Assembly (NCBI GenBank): GCA_002794775.1
Contig: NBAY01000011.1
Coordinates: 682,001 to 746,000, forward strand
Length of the DNA stretch: 64,000 nt
Reading direction: 5' to 3'
Origin: Porodaedalea pini
Lineage: Eukaryota > Basidiomycota > Agaricomycetes > Hymenochaetales > Hymenochaetaceae
The notes under the pieces were generated by a model, which ran no database searches, was not told the DNA's origin, and saw nothing but the letters and a program-made list of their open reading frames with translations. Below, piece after piece: positions 1-12,473 of this stretch (positions within the stretch are counted from its first letter, which is position 1; each line of letters begins with the position of its first letter). Position numbers and translations under genes: made by a program.

Positions 1-45
1 GTGTATTTCATTTTCCAATCCTTGTTATTAATCCATGATGGTTAG

Positions 46-2748
46 TGTTGCGACACCAGTCCCCTCATCACCAAAATCACCATCACCTCCACATTCTCCA
101 TCGCTTGCACCTCAGGGCCCTTCGCAGCTTCTGACAGCTCTACTAGCCCGCCTTCCTGATTGCACGAATCGTTCGTTGATCGACTCAGCTGCGGTTGAGT
201 TCGCGTTTCTGAACTCGAAGGCTGCACGAAAACGTCTCGTCAAGGTTTGTCATACTGCCATATATGCTCTTTCAAGTGGCGCGCTGCTGGGTTTCTAATC
301 GCATTTGCTTATAAACATCAGTTCTTGACACAAGTCCCCAAGAATAGAATTGATTTGTTACCCCATTACTCTAGGCTCGTCGCGACTCTGAACAAATACA
401 TGTCTGATATCAGCGCGGATCTTGTTGCATCTGTGAGTTCAATAGATGGTCTCATTGTGGATCATCTAAAGATAATGATTTTTTAGTTGGAAGAGGAGTT
501 TCGCTATTTACAGAGGAAGAAGAACGTCGTAAAGGAACTAGCCGAAGTTCGTCAAAAGGTGTGGCCTGTTGTTTTCCTCTGACATCTTTTATCGTATTCT
601 GAGAGGGTATAAGAACGTGGCTTTCTTGTCAAATCTGACAAAATTCGGAGTTGTTCCAACACACGTCATCTTGCACATTTTCAAAGTCTGCTTGGATGAT
701 TTCTCCGGCGTAAACATCGACAATCTAGCGTTGTTACTTGAAGGTTGTGGTCGATTCCTTTTGCGTAGCGATGAGACGAAAGACCGATTCATGACAATGG
801 TTCGGAATCAATACCTCTGGTCGGACATGAGCAGCTTATGATTTTTTTAGATTGAGCTTATGCGGCGCAAACAGAATCTCCAGCACTTGGATCAAAGGCA
901 AATAATGATGCTGGAAAATGCATACTATCAGGTATAACCAATGCCATCTGCTTGAACATTACTAATTTTTCGCACAGTGCAATCCCCCTGAGCGAGCGCC
1001 GATCAAGGAAAAAGAGCGCTCACCCATGGAGATATTCATTAGACATCTGATCTACGACGTCCTGACTAAGAAGACCATTGATAAAGTCCTCAGGCTCGTG
1101 CGCAAGCTCCACTGGGAAGACCCTCAGGTGGTTCGCATACTACATAATGGATTCACTAAAGCATGGAAGATCAAGTACAGTAACATCAGCTTACTTGCTA
1201 TGCTGGCGTACGACCTGCAACGATACCATCCCGACTTTTCGGTTGCCATCGTTGATCAGGTTCTCGAGGACGTGAGACGCGGGCTTGAAACAAACGCTTA
1301 CAAGGCAAACCAGCAACGAGTGGCGACAATGAAAGTACTTAGGAGAACTGTACATCTACCGCCTTATTTCATCGAGTATCATCTTCGACACGCTTTGGAG
1401 TCTGGTGACCTTTGGGCATCGTGGGTTTCGGTTGTTCCTTTTTTTCTGAAAGTAATTAATTATCCCTCCGTAGCTGAAGGTCGGCCTTTGCCTGGTCAAG
1501 CATGCCCCATTGATATGCCGGACGACTTCTTTAGGATCCGACTCGTCTGTGTATTACTTGACACTTGCGGCATGTGCTTCGACAAAGGATCTCAAAAGAA
1601 GAAACTAGATAACTTCTTGATATTCTTCCAGGTGGGCGTGGTTCAGTTTCTCAGGCGCACTTTTAATAAACCAGTACATACAGCTGTATATATTCACAAA
1701 GGAAGCTCTTCCCATGGATGTTGAATTCATGCTGGAAGATTCATTTGAGGTGTGGTTTTTTTATTGTCGCTTTTTCTTACGTTTATATGGTTTCAGGCAT
1801 TGAGACCGAAGATGAATAAATTGAAAGACTTCGAGGAAGCGGCCCGTGCTGTAGATGAACTATTCACGCACGTTCTCCACACAAACAGTACGCAAATTTA
1901 ATCTGGTGACGATATGCCACTTGGACTAAGAATTCTGACACGCTCGCCAGTCACTGATGCCGAGGGAGACGATAGTGGGGAAGAAAGCGATGAGGATCGC
2001 GAAGGCGACAATCGAATGGGATCTGAGGAAGAAGACGATGATGACCAGACGGTGTCGGATTTCATGGTGATTCTGTCTTTAACTAAAGATTTGCTGTCAG
2101 GGCTGATATGAATTTGCATCAGACCAATGACCGACCACCTTCTCCGGACACTTTAGTCTTGCTCAATACATCGGAAAGTCTAGGCCCTACAGAGGAAGAT
2201 GAGAATGACTTTGCAAAGGAACTTGCCAAGATGGTCACCGATTCTTCTGCGGAAGCCAGAAAGGTCGATAAGCGGACAGCTCAGGCATTGTGGGATTCAG
2301 CAGTAATACCATCCGGGCTTCGGAAGAAGAAACACGATAATAGCGACGAGGATGAGGATGCATCCGACGAGGGCGAATCGGAAAACCAGGAAACGATGAA
2401 ATTTGTCCTTCTCACGAAGAAAGGTAATAAGCAACAGGTGTGAATCCGTCTTTGTTCCAATTGAGTGTGTCTGTGCTGATGGACCTGGGTGCGCGATAAA
2501 TTAGGCCAAAAATATCGTTATTCCTGCCGACACAGCATTAGCTACTCATACTCGTACCGCGCAATTACAGGACAAAGTAGAACAGCAACACTTGAAGCAG
2601 CTTGTCCTCGACTACGAGCAACGAGAGGAGGTCGAAGAGTTCAAAGGTACGCTTCACGACATAGCTGTCGTTCCTTACCTACTAATTAGATTCAGCTCTG
2701 GAGTCTCGTACTCGCAATGGTGCAATCAAGATCCGATATGTTGGCTAA
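46..2748 (+). CDS. UPF2: UPF2/NMD2, nonsense-mediated mRNA decay factor (5' end missing)
   Basis: UPF2 is the MIF4G-domain scaffold that joins UPF1 to UPF3 during nonsense-mediated decay in the cytoplasm. The first visible exon starts after an acceptor at about base 45, so the start codon lies outside the window. MIF4G-type helical repeats are visible, for example VPTHVILHIFKVCLDDFSG and KVLRLVRKLHWEDPQVVRIL, and the DDFFRIRLVCVLLDTCG block around 1520-1570 is typical of UPF2. An acidic stretch follows at about 1950-2060, then the UPF1-binding tail with MKFVLLTKKGNKQQ near 2396-2438. The last exon, after an intron at about 2646-2694, ends in IKIRYVG and a stop at 2746-2748, which matches the family's C-terminus. 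At least eight short introns interrupt the gene and no break was seen. UPF2 is large, so only the C-terminal part is here. Identification is confident; the exact exon borders are inferred by eye. Confidence 0.9.
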
Positions 2749-3350
2749 CACTCGACGTTTATGCGTGGACTGATTGCCTTGCTAACCCTTTCTTATCGCC
2801 TGCTCGACGTGGTACCCATCGCGTGATGTCGCCCCTTCGACCATGCAACGTATTGCTGGTCGCCGGTTGCCAGCTGCCAGCTGCCTGCTGATTATCAGGA
2901 TGTCGACGGTCGTCCCTTGTTTGGAAGCCGAATGGATGTGTCTGTATCAGTGCTCTACCCTTCGGCTTGTTCAAGTTTCCGTGCATCCTCAACTGAGGCT
3001 TGCTACTGTCGTACGCCATTTCATTAGTATGTTCGAAGGGCCTGCGGATGTTCAGGACATGCCGTTGAGCGATCTTTCCGCTTGCTAGTTTAAGTAGTAG
3101 GCACACATGGAATAAACAAAGATCTTTATGCTTGCGACTGTTTGCGGCCCCTCTTTCGTGACAACGCGCTTGTCACGTAACATTGAGTCGCGAGTTGGCT
3201 CTTACCGTGACGTGTTTGACGTAGTCAGAACACTTCTGAATTTGTGGCATATAACGAACGCTCTCTACCATGACAAGCACGCTCTTTCTTTATCATCTCT
3301 GACATACATATCGTAAGGATAGGTGCTATTCACGCATCGCTCCTTTGACT
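2749..3350. other. intergenic stretch between two tandem + genes
   Basis: These 602 bases should hold the UPF2 3' UTR and the promoter and leader of the following gene. Open frames on both strands have no intron-compatible joins or recognisable protein content. A short imperfect run of repeated CTGCC/CAGCTGCC units lies near 2866-2890. I see no RNA gene. Confidence 0.5.
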
Positions 3351-6300
3351 ATGGACAACTCCGATGACTACTTTCAAGACTCGTTAGACCTCGACGAAAA
3401 TGACCTTGCCTTGCTGGCGGCAGAGGAGGCGAAGTTTGCGGAGAGTATATCTCAGATACCAGCTAGGATACCAGACTCTCTCCCTCCTCAAAAACGGCAG
3501 AAGACCTCTCATCGGCATATGTCTGAAGACATATTGGACGTCTTCCTGCAGCCAGACGGGACTTATGGAGTTGCAGCGGTTATGCGACAAGATGAAGAGG
3601 GAGATGTGCCTGTTCCAAAGAACCTGTTTGCTGCAGGGTCACAGACAACTAGTGCGTCTAAGTGGTGACCCGCCTGTGGCATTTGACATCTAATTTATCG
3701 TATTCAATTTCCAGCAGCTCGCCTATCCAGGCTAACGCGTTACCGGATGCTCATTCTTCACAAAGCCTCAGACGTCAATCTTCGTTGCGAACTTCAAATG
3801 TGCGCACGTCGCACACGCAGTCAGGAAGAACTGTGACACCGAAAGTTCTGCATATGCCCCCTAAGCCAACAACAACTCAGCGTCTCCAACCGCTATCAAA
3901 AGAACCTCCACTATTAACTTCGTTCCGCAAAGATATACAAGTGGATACGGCAAGAAATGCTCAATCTGAACCTCAATACGAGGAGGAGCTCGGAGCTCTA
4001 AAGGCTACTGTAGAAATGGTTTGTCGCTCCGTGTCTTGAATAGTTTAATGCTCCATGTTGACTGAAAGTACAGCTCAAACTTGAAAATAACAAAGTGAAG
4101 GAAGCTTTGCAGGACGCGGAAGTAGCCCGCTTCGCTCGAGAGGGGGAGGTAACAATACTACGCAAGAAAGTCGAAAAGGTAATAATGAATCTTTCTGTCT
4201 TTCTGCTAGATAACAGCTGACTATGCAGTTCAGGCAGTTCAGCAACATGCGGAGGACCTTGTTAAACTTAGAGAAACAAAGGAGGCGGCAAGCATAGAGC
4301 AAGCTCGCATTCAAAAAGACATGAAGGAACAGATTGAACGATTGCGTACTGAATATATCTTTAAGGTGCGCAAATAGTGCTTGCTATGTAGTATCTGCTT
4401 CACTGATTGTTTGACATAGCAACATGAAGTCGAATCTTCGACGCGCAAAATGAGCTGGTCGACTAGATCAAGAAGAGCGGCTCTGGGATCGCAACCGTCG
4501 CCTATTCCCCTTCCGCCTGCTATGCGAGACTGGACTTCATCTACTGCCGTTGGTCCGAGCAGGAACAATCTTTTCTTGGATACACCATCTCGAAGAAGGC
4601 CCAGCGCGGTTGAAAAGTCGAATCAGGTCAATTTCCCTAAGATAGTAACGAAACCACGCCCAGCTGTTTCGGAATTAAAATTTCCGGGCTTTGAGAATTC
4701 ATTTCTACCCTCGTCGCCATTAAACTCTCCTTCGCGCTCCCGTCAATCTGTTGCTGCGAAACGCAGCACTTCTGGCGTGCGTACACCACAGAAAGGCGAA
4801 AGGGGGAAGGGGAAGGAAGTAGCACTAGGACGCGGAAAGAATGGCGTACTCTCTCCTGCAAAATTGCCGGCGCTCACCCTGAGGCCTGCTACTGAGCCAG
4901 TATTTGATGAACTTCCAATAGACGATTCTATCCAAGACTTTGACGGCGATGTGGAGATGAACGACGGTAGTCCTCGAAGACGATCCAAATCGCTAAGAGT
5001 GGAGAGCAGCCCTAATCCTGAACAAGGCGCGTTGGGCTCCGTTGATCTTGATTTCTCAGACGAGGTTGATCAAGATACGCCTTCCGAAGAATGCACCTTC
5101 GGAGGAATTGACTGGAGGGAAGAGGTGCGTCTGGCGATGAACGATTTACTGTGCTATAGTGACATCTGGTCTAGCTGCATTATATGCTGTTCTCGCATGT
5201 CTGTACAGTCTCAAAGACACTTACCTTCCACTTCCTTCTATCTGTCAATGTTCCAAATCAAGACTATCAGCAATCATGTTCAGCAATACTTGAAGTTCTA
5301 GGAACGAAATACAAGTTTGCTACTTCGCACAAATTGATGGAGGCGGTGGCGGAGAAGTTTCTTTCGATGGCAATCATTCTATGGAAATCTGAATACGTAC
5401 GTGATCCTTTTTTTCGCAAACTTCCTCTACGTATGATGCGTAGTTTAGACATTTACGGGCACTCTTTGACCTGCTCAACTCAACCATGGCATATATCCCG
5501 TCGTTCACACCCACTGTTCTGCAAATTGGTTTTGATGAGCAAAATCCTGCTCACAAACTGCTCCGTGTATTCTGCGACATAGCTTTACAAAGCTTGGACA
5601 CTAAAGACTCGGAGGACGATGATGAACGATCCTTCTCCTCGCTTGTCCACTCGATGCTGGCGCTTTTGGAAACGGTTGCTTGGACAATCCCTGAAGCGTT
5701 CTGCTCATAGTGAGTTGCTACTCATTTTTTCATATACTATATGTCCTGCGATGATTAAAATTTAACCAGTCTGATGCCCTTGCTGCAAACGCATCGAGTA
5801 CTGTTGACCCTGCTCGACGATAAGCAGCCGAGTTCTGTGATATCCCATACGATCAATGCCCTCGTCCTACTCGCAAGCCGTACGTCTATGTATTGTCTTC
5901 CTTGGATGATTTATCTCAAGTAGTTCGCTAGACCCCTCATTGTTTCAATCAGTGTTTTCTGCCCCGAACGAGGGGCTTCATAAGCACTTGACAAAGACTA
6001 ATCCGTCAGATCCTTCCCGGGTACCTCTTCTGGAGCGTCTATCCGGTTTCTTTGTGGACCCCGGTCCCCTGTCGAATTCAGTGAGTCTTGCTGCACACTG
6101 TATCGTTTTTGGTCTCAAACATCACACAATAGAAACTGGACGGAGATCTGTCGTCTATACTCAATTTCTTTGCCCTTCTCGTAGTTGCGAACCCTGCGGG
6201 TAGACCAACTTTATTGAAGTCTAACGCACTTATCCCTTGCTTGATTCATTACCTCACCCGCCTATCCGCCTTGCTCTGGGAAGATGACGAGCAAGTCATG

Positions 6301-6821
6301 CAATCTTTCGACCGTGCTAAGTGGTATGAGGACTTTCCCCTCTGTCGGTTGCAGGAACTGACACAATCAACACAGTACTGTCCGTAACATTAAACAGACG
6401 CTGCATCTTTTGCACCGGCTTGTGCTTCCTACCTCGATTGTTGAAGACCAGGATACCTCGGATTTTGACTTCAGGCAGAAACTGTTTTACGCTCCGCACA
6501 CTATGTTCAACGGATTGGCGCACATGTTCGTCGTGATGATAGGCCGTCTAAGCTACGCAGATCCACCGGAATGGCTGGACATGGAACTCCAAGCAGAGAT
6601 CGAGAAGCTGACAGGTCAGGACCGATACTTGTTCTCCTTTTTCAGTAATGCTTGCTGATTTTGCTACTGTAGAGCCCGCTAGAGACCTCATGGACTTGAT
6701 CGTAGAAGGGCCAGAGGGGGACAGTGTTTGGGTGGCATATCAAGATGCTGAAAGCGAAAGTGTTACCGAAGATGACGATGAAATCGAGGCCCGGCTACTT
6801 GATGCAGATGAACATGATTGA
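3351..6821 (+). CDS. ATRIP/Rad26/Ddc2-like DNA damage checkpoint protein
   Basis: Probable partner of the ATR/Rad3/Mec1 kinase, which recruits the kinase to RPA-coated single-stranded DNA. The start ATG at 3351 gives an acidic N-terminus (DDYFQDSLDLDENDLALLAAEE), the kind of short acidic segment ATRIP uses to bind RPA. A coiled coil follows over several exons at about 3990-4440 (LKLENNKVKEALQDAEVARF, VQQHAEDLVKLRETKEAA). Next come a linker with PSRRRPSAVEK and FPGFENSF (about 4580-4700) and a long helical C-terminal half to the stop at 6819-6821. Introns are short, with canonical ends, and the frame stays open across them. The assignment rests on architecture (acidic tip, coiled coil, FPGFENSF-type linker, HEAT-like C-terminus) rather than a catalytic motif, so another large coiled-coil protein is possible. 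It is in tandem with UPF2. Confidence 0.65.
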
Positions 6822-7195
6822 AAGCAAAGCGACTACGTATATCTTACGATTTTTTCCGCACATCTTTGGGATCTTTTATTTATGTCATTTAACGCCATTG
6901 TCCACCTTCCAATACTGTATCCGTACACACAATCCAGCTATGTGGCAGACTCGTACCCGTGCATATCATTTTCACAGTAATTCTTTTCCCCAGCTACTCA
7001 TCACCTAATTACCACCATAGCTCAGTACTTTTGCTGCACGGATGGTTTCCCTTCCACGTACCTGTCTACAAGTTTTCCTCAGCCATTGAGCCTTTCTCGG
7101 ATCTACTTTGCCTGGAATTGCGGATCTATCCTTCAATCGTTTGGCAGCGAGCACACAGGACTCGTGTCTGAAGCGGTTACTAAGTCGTCGATGTA
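6822..7195. other. convergent 3' intergenic region
   Basis: This stretch lies between the stop of the ATRIP-like gene and the stop of the opposing glycosyltransferase-like gene. It is AT-rich and should carry both 3' UTRs and polyadenylation signals. No coding or RNA feature was seen. Confidence 0.5.
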
Positions 7196-8442
7196 TTATT
7201 TCCTAGAAATATCATGAGGCAAGAAAACTCTACAGGAGACAGGTACACCAACTACCTCAGAAGTCAAAGGCACTCCAGCTTTGTTTTCACTCCTATTCGG
7301 GGAGGATTTCCGTCTCGGCTCCGCAAATGTCGAGAGACATCCATATGAGTTCAACCAGAACTGCCACAAACATTCCTCCCAGTCGTCCTCACGTGAAGGT
7401 GCAGTGAAGAATCGCTCACTGCACCATATTGGATAAGATTGTTCGACCAGCAGAGGAGAAAGAGGAGTGAACGGGATAGGAGAGTTCGGTTTTAGCTTCG
7501 AAGGTGAAAGGACGAGGGGCGAAGCTAGCTGAGATGCATTTGACGATTCTATTTTCGTAGATAATTTGCGAAAGAGGCCATCCGGGATAGGCGAGAGCGG
7601 AGTTGCGGGAAAGAGAGCAACGAAGCGAGTCCGAGCAAATAGCCTGGCCAAATTAAGATACGAGTTGGCGGCACGCGTTTCGTTAGGCATCCTCTGAACC
7701 ATGTGAAAGTGCGCCTTGTTCTTGACAATTGGGAGTTTTCCTATTTCCTTAACCAATTTCTGAGCTTGGTGAGGGGCAGCACTCGTCACAACGACGACGG
7801 ATAAAGGTCCTTATCAGCCTGGCCGTTAGTAGAAGTGCTTAGACCGGAGAGAAAACTCTCACCCTCCCATGTCGCAGACCAGGATTCTATATGTCTGATA
7901 TCTTCCAGTTCTACCCAGATGCATGCGGTTATGGCCGCATTGCCAGAGAAGATGCGGGCGTTGGAGACGAACGGGGAAAAGGAAACAGACCGAGGCTCTG
8001 TCTGCAAAAGCCTAGAGAGGCGGTACGAAAGAGAGAAATCATTGATAGGAGATAATGAGCTAATATCGCGGTATGGCTTTTGCTCGTAAAGATGTTCTGG
8101 TATACCAAATAGACGCGCAGTAAAGAAAGCCACCGAGAGCGAACAGTACACGACCAGAAACCAGTGGATTAAGGACCACGGTTTTGGTGCAGAAGCTTTC
8201 TCTGAATCATAGAGAGGTAGGCTCGAAGGTTGTGGACTTGACGGAAGACTGCTTAGAATGGCGGGCGATTTGAGTCTGTCGTGCTGAGGAAGCTCATCGG
8301 AGTCTGTTCTGGACAGCGCACGAAGTCGGCGTTGCGAACTAGAGCTGGAGACGCTCAAACGACTATGGAACGAGGCTGATGCTGAGGTGCTAAAGAGAAC
8401 TGGCGACTTTGCCACCGATGAACTTGAGGGTCTGCTTTCCAT
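7196..8442 (-). CDS. LARGE/GT49-like glycosyltransferase family protein
   Basis: Probable Golgi type II membrane protein of the LARGE-like (GT49) fold, 397 residues. The ATG at 8442 gives a Ser-rich cytosolic N-terminus, then one membrane span (WFLVVYCSLSVAFFTARLF, about residues 115-135), then a lumenal domain. One intron at 7810-7862 (GTGAG donor, ACTAAC and CTGAT branch-like sites) joins the two exons in frame and creates the strand WEGPLSVVVTS, as expected for the first beta strand of a GT-A fold. NSYLNLARLFARTRFVALFP and the C-terminal REDDWEECLWQFWLNSYG resemble a fungal LARGE-like family. Where LARGE enzymes carry a metal-binding DxD, this protein reads ALFPATPL, so catalysis is uncertain. 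It is divergent from the P450 with 195 bases between. The family call is from memory of motif patterns. Confidence 0.6.
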
Positions 8443-8637
8443 GATGAAAGTGGAGAAGACAAACAATTGCCACCGTGACCGCATGGCAGACGCGTACACG
8501 GCACAGTACACAACGCGACTGGATAGCCACGTGCGAAAGATCGGCAGCTTATTGTCCTCCTCACTTTATTGTTGCAGGCTTGCTCTTGACCGACCTTGCA
8601 AGAATGCATCGCCCCTTTTCCCTCAAATCTAACTACC
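8443..8637. promoter_or_regulatory. shared divergent promoter, LARGE-like gene / P450 gene
   Basis: These 195 bases separate the two start codons of head-to-head genes, so both leaders and promoters must lie here. The region contains CACGTG (about 8529-8534), a perfect E-box that bHLH factors could bind. No TATA box is obvious. The promoter role is inferred from position. Confidence 0.45.
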
Positions 8638-10816
8638 ATGTTCTATACTGCACTGCTAGCCTGCTTGCTCCTCGCAATATGCTGGGTTGTCTCTACCCTG
8701 TTCATTCAGCCTCTCTTCTCTCCGCTCAGGAATCTTCCCGGTCCAGATAGTAGAAAAGGTCTTGGCCTTGGTGGTCACCTTAGAATGGTCTTAAAGTTAG
8801 TGATACTTCAGTTCATCCTCGGTGGCCCTCCTGATACATTGAGACGCAAAATAGCGCCAGTTTGTCTAAAGCAACACATGAGGACTTCGTCACCAAGTAC
8901 GGAAGGAATGTCAGAATCAAGGGCCTCGGAAACGTACATCGTAGTCTCTTCATTCTTTCTGTTATCTTATATTCCTCTTCTCAGTTCGAGGACCGCCTTA
9001 TTTCAACAGATCCAGTTGCGATGGCGTATATTATGAACCACACCAACGAATACCAGAAGCCCTGGCAATCAAGACGTGTCATAACGAGACTCATTGGCGA
9101 AGGTATATCGTCATAATGCTACTCTTATGAGATTGTTGTCTAAAGTAAGCTCAAAAGGAATGCTTGCCGCCGAAGGCCAAGTACACAAACGCATGCGGAG
9201 AGTTGGCACTCCTGCGTTCTCTGTGCAGAACATGCGTGCCTTCGTGCCCATTACGTTCAAGAAAGCTTTGGAACTGAAGGATAAGTGGAACTGCATGATT
9301 GACGAGCATAGCTCCAAATCAGCCCAGAAGACCGAGGAAAAGGCAGATGAGATGCGGAAAGTGGGCGTGAAATTGGATGTATGCCATTGGATCAGTCGAG
9401 CAACTTTTGATGTCATTGGTTTAGCGGGTGAGTTTCTCAAACGTTCGTATCATTCGTCTCTCGTTGATCATCATCAAGGCTTTGACTATAACTTCTCCGC
9501 GATCCAGCATGAAGAGAACGAACTGTTTCTGGCCTACAAAGAAATGTTTGAAATTGCTGTTTCTCGTGGCGAAACTTTTTGGGACATTGCCATCATCTAC
9601 TTTCCTTGGCTTGAGCGACTTTTTGTGCGTGTTTTTTCCATCTTCCTTTCGGCTGTTTCTGAAAATTTCACAGCCAAACGGAAAAACGCGTATTGTTCAA
9701 AGGTCGCAGGAGATCATTAATCGTATTGGGGAACAGATTATTAAGGAAAAGACGAAGCGAGTTGTTGAAGGCGAGAAAAATGGCTCGGGATACGATGGAA
9801 TTGACTTTCTTAGCCTTCTTAGTGAGTAAAAATACTATTAGAAGGATTCAAGCCAGCTGATGTATGTGTTCTTAGTAAAATCCAATCTGTCGTCAAATAC
9901 GCCGCCTTTGCAGCGAATATCCGATGGCGAACTTCTGGCAAATGTTAATACATTCTTCTTCGCTGGTTCAGACACGACTTCGCTTGCCCTCACTTGGATT
10001 CTATTTCTTCTCGCTGCGCACCCGGCTATTCAAAACAGGCTTCGAGCTGAACTACGTACCTTCTCCGAGACGGGCACTGGCATACCGTCCTTCGATGAGA
10101 AACTCGGCTGGCAGGAACTATGGTCGGCGCTGGACGACCTGCCGTATCTAAACAATGTTATCCGCGAGACTCTTCGCATGATCCCACCTGTGCATAGCTC
10201 CATACGTGTCGCGATGCAGGACGATGAGATCCCGACCAGTGAGGCCATTAAGATGCGAGATGGGAGCGTGAAGTACGGGATCAAGATTAAGAAAGGCCAG
10301 TTCGTGCATATACCTGTTGAGAGCATGAATGTGGACAAAGGCGTTTGGGGTGACGATGCTTGGATCTTCAAGTAAGCTTGGTTTCCTCCTTCCATCATGC
10401 TGTAACGTAATTATAGACAACATCTCCGCTTTGATAGTCCGGACAGATGGGACGACCTACCTGCCGCTGTACTGGAGCAGCCTGGACTATACAACCATAC
10501 CTTATCTTTCTCTGCCGGGCCTAGGGTGCGTCGACTCAAGGTTGATTTTTTTCTTCGTCTAATCTTAACATCGCTAGGCATGCATTGGAATGCGATTTTC
10601 CGTTATCGAAATGAAGAGCTTTCTCTATGTTCTCGTATCTAATTTCGCTTTTGATCGGGTTGAAGGAGAGCGTGTTTTCGCAGCGAACGTGTGAGAGCCA
10701 TGCAAATTTTCTAGATCCGTCTGCTGATGTTCTCTTCAAGCGTGCTCACTCGACCATATGTCTCCGGTAAATTCATGGAAGGCAGTCAATGTCCCCTTTT
10801 CGTTTCTCGGATCTGA
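8638..10816 (+). CDS. cytochrome P450 monooxygenase
   Basis: Membrane-bound haem monooxygenase of the fungal microsomal type. The ATG at 8638 opens with a hydrophobic anchor (LLACLLLAICWVVSTLF) and the proline hinge LRNLPGPD. Diagnostic motifs occur in order: the I-helix AGSDTTSLALTW (about 9964-9999), the K-helix ExxR in IRETLRMIPPVH (about 10160-10195), the PDRWDD segment and the haem loop FSAGPRACIGMRF, which is assembled across an intron (about 10524-10578). The haem cysteine lies just after that intron. A final intron with donor GTGAGAG (about 10690-10740) removes a premature TGA and joins FAANV to VLTRPYVSGKF, ending at 10816. Every exon join checked preserves the frame, so the gene looks intact. 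Substrate cannot be inferred. Its 3' end is only 100 bases from the convergent maleylacetate reductase gene. Confidence 0.93.
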
Positions 10817-10916
10817 ACGCACTGTCTCCTATTGATGCAGATTGTTGTACACGTGTATTGTCTACATTACATTCATTTCAATCAACCCCCACTCTGCAAT
10901 GCAGATTTCTCTCATT

Positions 10917-12122
10917 TTATATGTCTGGCCGGGCGGGCTCCCCAGCCCATGCACGTCTTATCACCTCCCTGACCCCATCCCTTTCAATGGGCCTCGGGTT
11001 CCAATACTTATTCTTCAGCGCAAGATCCGCAGCCTTGTCAATACCGTCTTCAGGCATGCCCACCTCCTTCAAACCTCTCTTTACCTTCAACTTCGTCAGC
11101 AACACATTCAGACCTTTGACAGGATCTTCGTGGTCGAGCGCACGTGCAAGTTTCTTCATCGCATCTGGGGTGTACGGTGCGTTGTAAGCCAGTGCATGCG
11201 GCAGGACGATCGTGTGCGTCTCGGCATGCGGCAGGTTGAACGTGCCCCCGAGGACGTGGCAGAGCTTATGATGGATGCTCATACTGGTCAGCCCGAGACA
11301 GGTCGCACAGAGCCAGGCACCATAGAGTGCGTCGCTGCGCGCCGCGGCGTCCTCCTTGTTCTCCACAATGACAGGTAGGGAACGCGCGAGCGCCCGAATG
11401 CCCTCCTCAGCCATGAGGTCAATTACCGGGTTCCCATTCTGTGAGTACAGGGCCTCGACAGCGTGAGCAATTGCATTAATACCACTCGTTGCACTGAGGC
11501 CCTGGGGGAGTGTGAGGGTGAAGTCGACGTCGTAAATGACAACCTGGTTTGATTATCATGAGATAAGGATATGCTACTATTACACATGAAATTGAAAGGA
11601 AATCACCTCTGGGAGGACTCTCGGAGTGTTCTGCGTCGTCTTGACGCCGTTCTCTGTCTGACCAATAATCGGGGTCATTTCGGAACCGGCATACGTTGTC
11701 GGAATAACAATCTGAGGCATATCTGTGCGTAGAGCAATAGCCTGGCGAAATTCGACTTAGATTCAGAAACAACGCTCAAATGAAATGGTCAGATAGAATG
11801 AATCTACCTTCCCGAGACCAGTGGTAGATCCTCCGCCCATGGATATGACACCGTCTGCCTTGCGCTCATTAGCGACCACTATTGCCTTCTCCGTTACTTC
11901 AAGGGGTGTATGCATCGTCGCGCCATTGAATTGTCCAGCAGAGTCGACGCCAGCAGACTTTAGGATCGACTCGACCAAGTCTGCCTGGCTGGTCTGCTCC
12001 GGAGTGCTGAGCACAAGAGGCCTCTGGAGACCCAGACGTTTGACCTCTTCGGGCAGCTGCTTTATCGTCCCAGAGCCGAAGACGACTCTGGCGGGGTTGG
12101 AGCTGTAGACAAACGATCTCAT
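10917..12122 (-). CDS. maleylacetate reductase (iron-type alcohol dehydrogenase superfamily)
   Basis: Reduces maleylacetate to 3-oxoadipate with NAD(P)H, the last specific step of hydroxyquinol and resorcinol breakdown, feeding aromatics into the 3-oxoadipate pathway. Three exons (12122-11808, 11741-11607, 11543-10917) give 358 residues, close to the usual 350. Seen in order: FVYSSNPARVVFGSGT at the N-terminus, the nucleotide-binding GGGSTTGLGKAIALRT created by the first splice, IPTTYAGSEMTPI, and the metal-binding helices with HAVEALY, SIHHKLCHVLGGTFNLPHAE and PHALAYNAP. It ends in KYWNPRPIERD, as bacterial and fungal maleylacetate reductases do. I chose ATG 12122 because it begins right at the conserved N-terminus; the frame stays open upstream but has no ATG. 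Head-to-head with the MDR gene, which may share the promoter. Confidence 0.9.
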
Positions 12123-12473
12123 TTGTTTGCTAGCAAGTGTGCTCGTCTTCGTTGCCGCTGATGGGAGAGGTTTGGTACGAAGAGCATTGGTCACGGTCCT
12201 ACTTTTGTATGGTGAAAGAGATGGATGATAAATGTTTTGCCCGCCTGTTTCCTGTTCGTGATGTCAGGTTCTCACGGGGCCTTCAGCTTCTTTCCGTGAT
12301 CGACGCCCCGCATTGCCGGATTCGGTATTGCCGGGAATCAAGTGTTACTGGTCGAGATCAGCGCCGTCCACGTCTCGACTCTCGACCACTACCACCTCCT
12401 CCAGCAGCGGGTTGAACTGCCGCAGATAATACCTTGCAATACTTTTCCTATCGATATACAATTTCCCACCACT
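12123..12473. promoter_or_regulatory. shared divergent promoter, maleylacetate reductase / MDR reductase
   Basis: These 351 bases lie between two oppositely directed start codons and must contain both promoters. The part nearest the + gene is rich in CCACCT-type pyrimidine tracts (12390-12410), a common feature upstream of fungal start sites. Co-regulation of the two redox enzymes is inference from the layout. Confidence 0.45.

Noticed and set aside
10640..10745. Premature stop in the P450 after the haem loop
   Set aside because: A GTGAGAG donor and CTTCAAG acceptor remove the stop and add the conserved VLTRPYVSGKF end.
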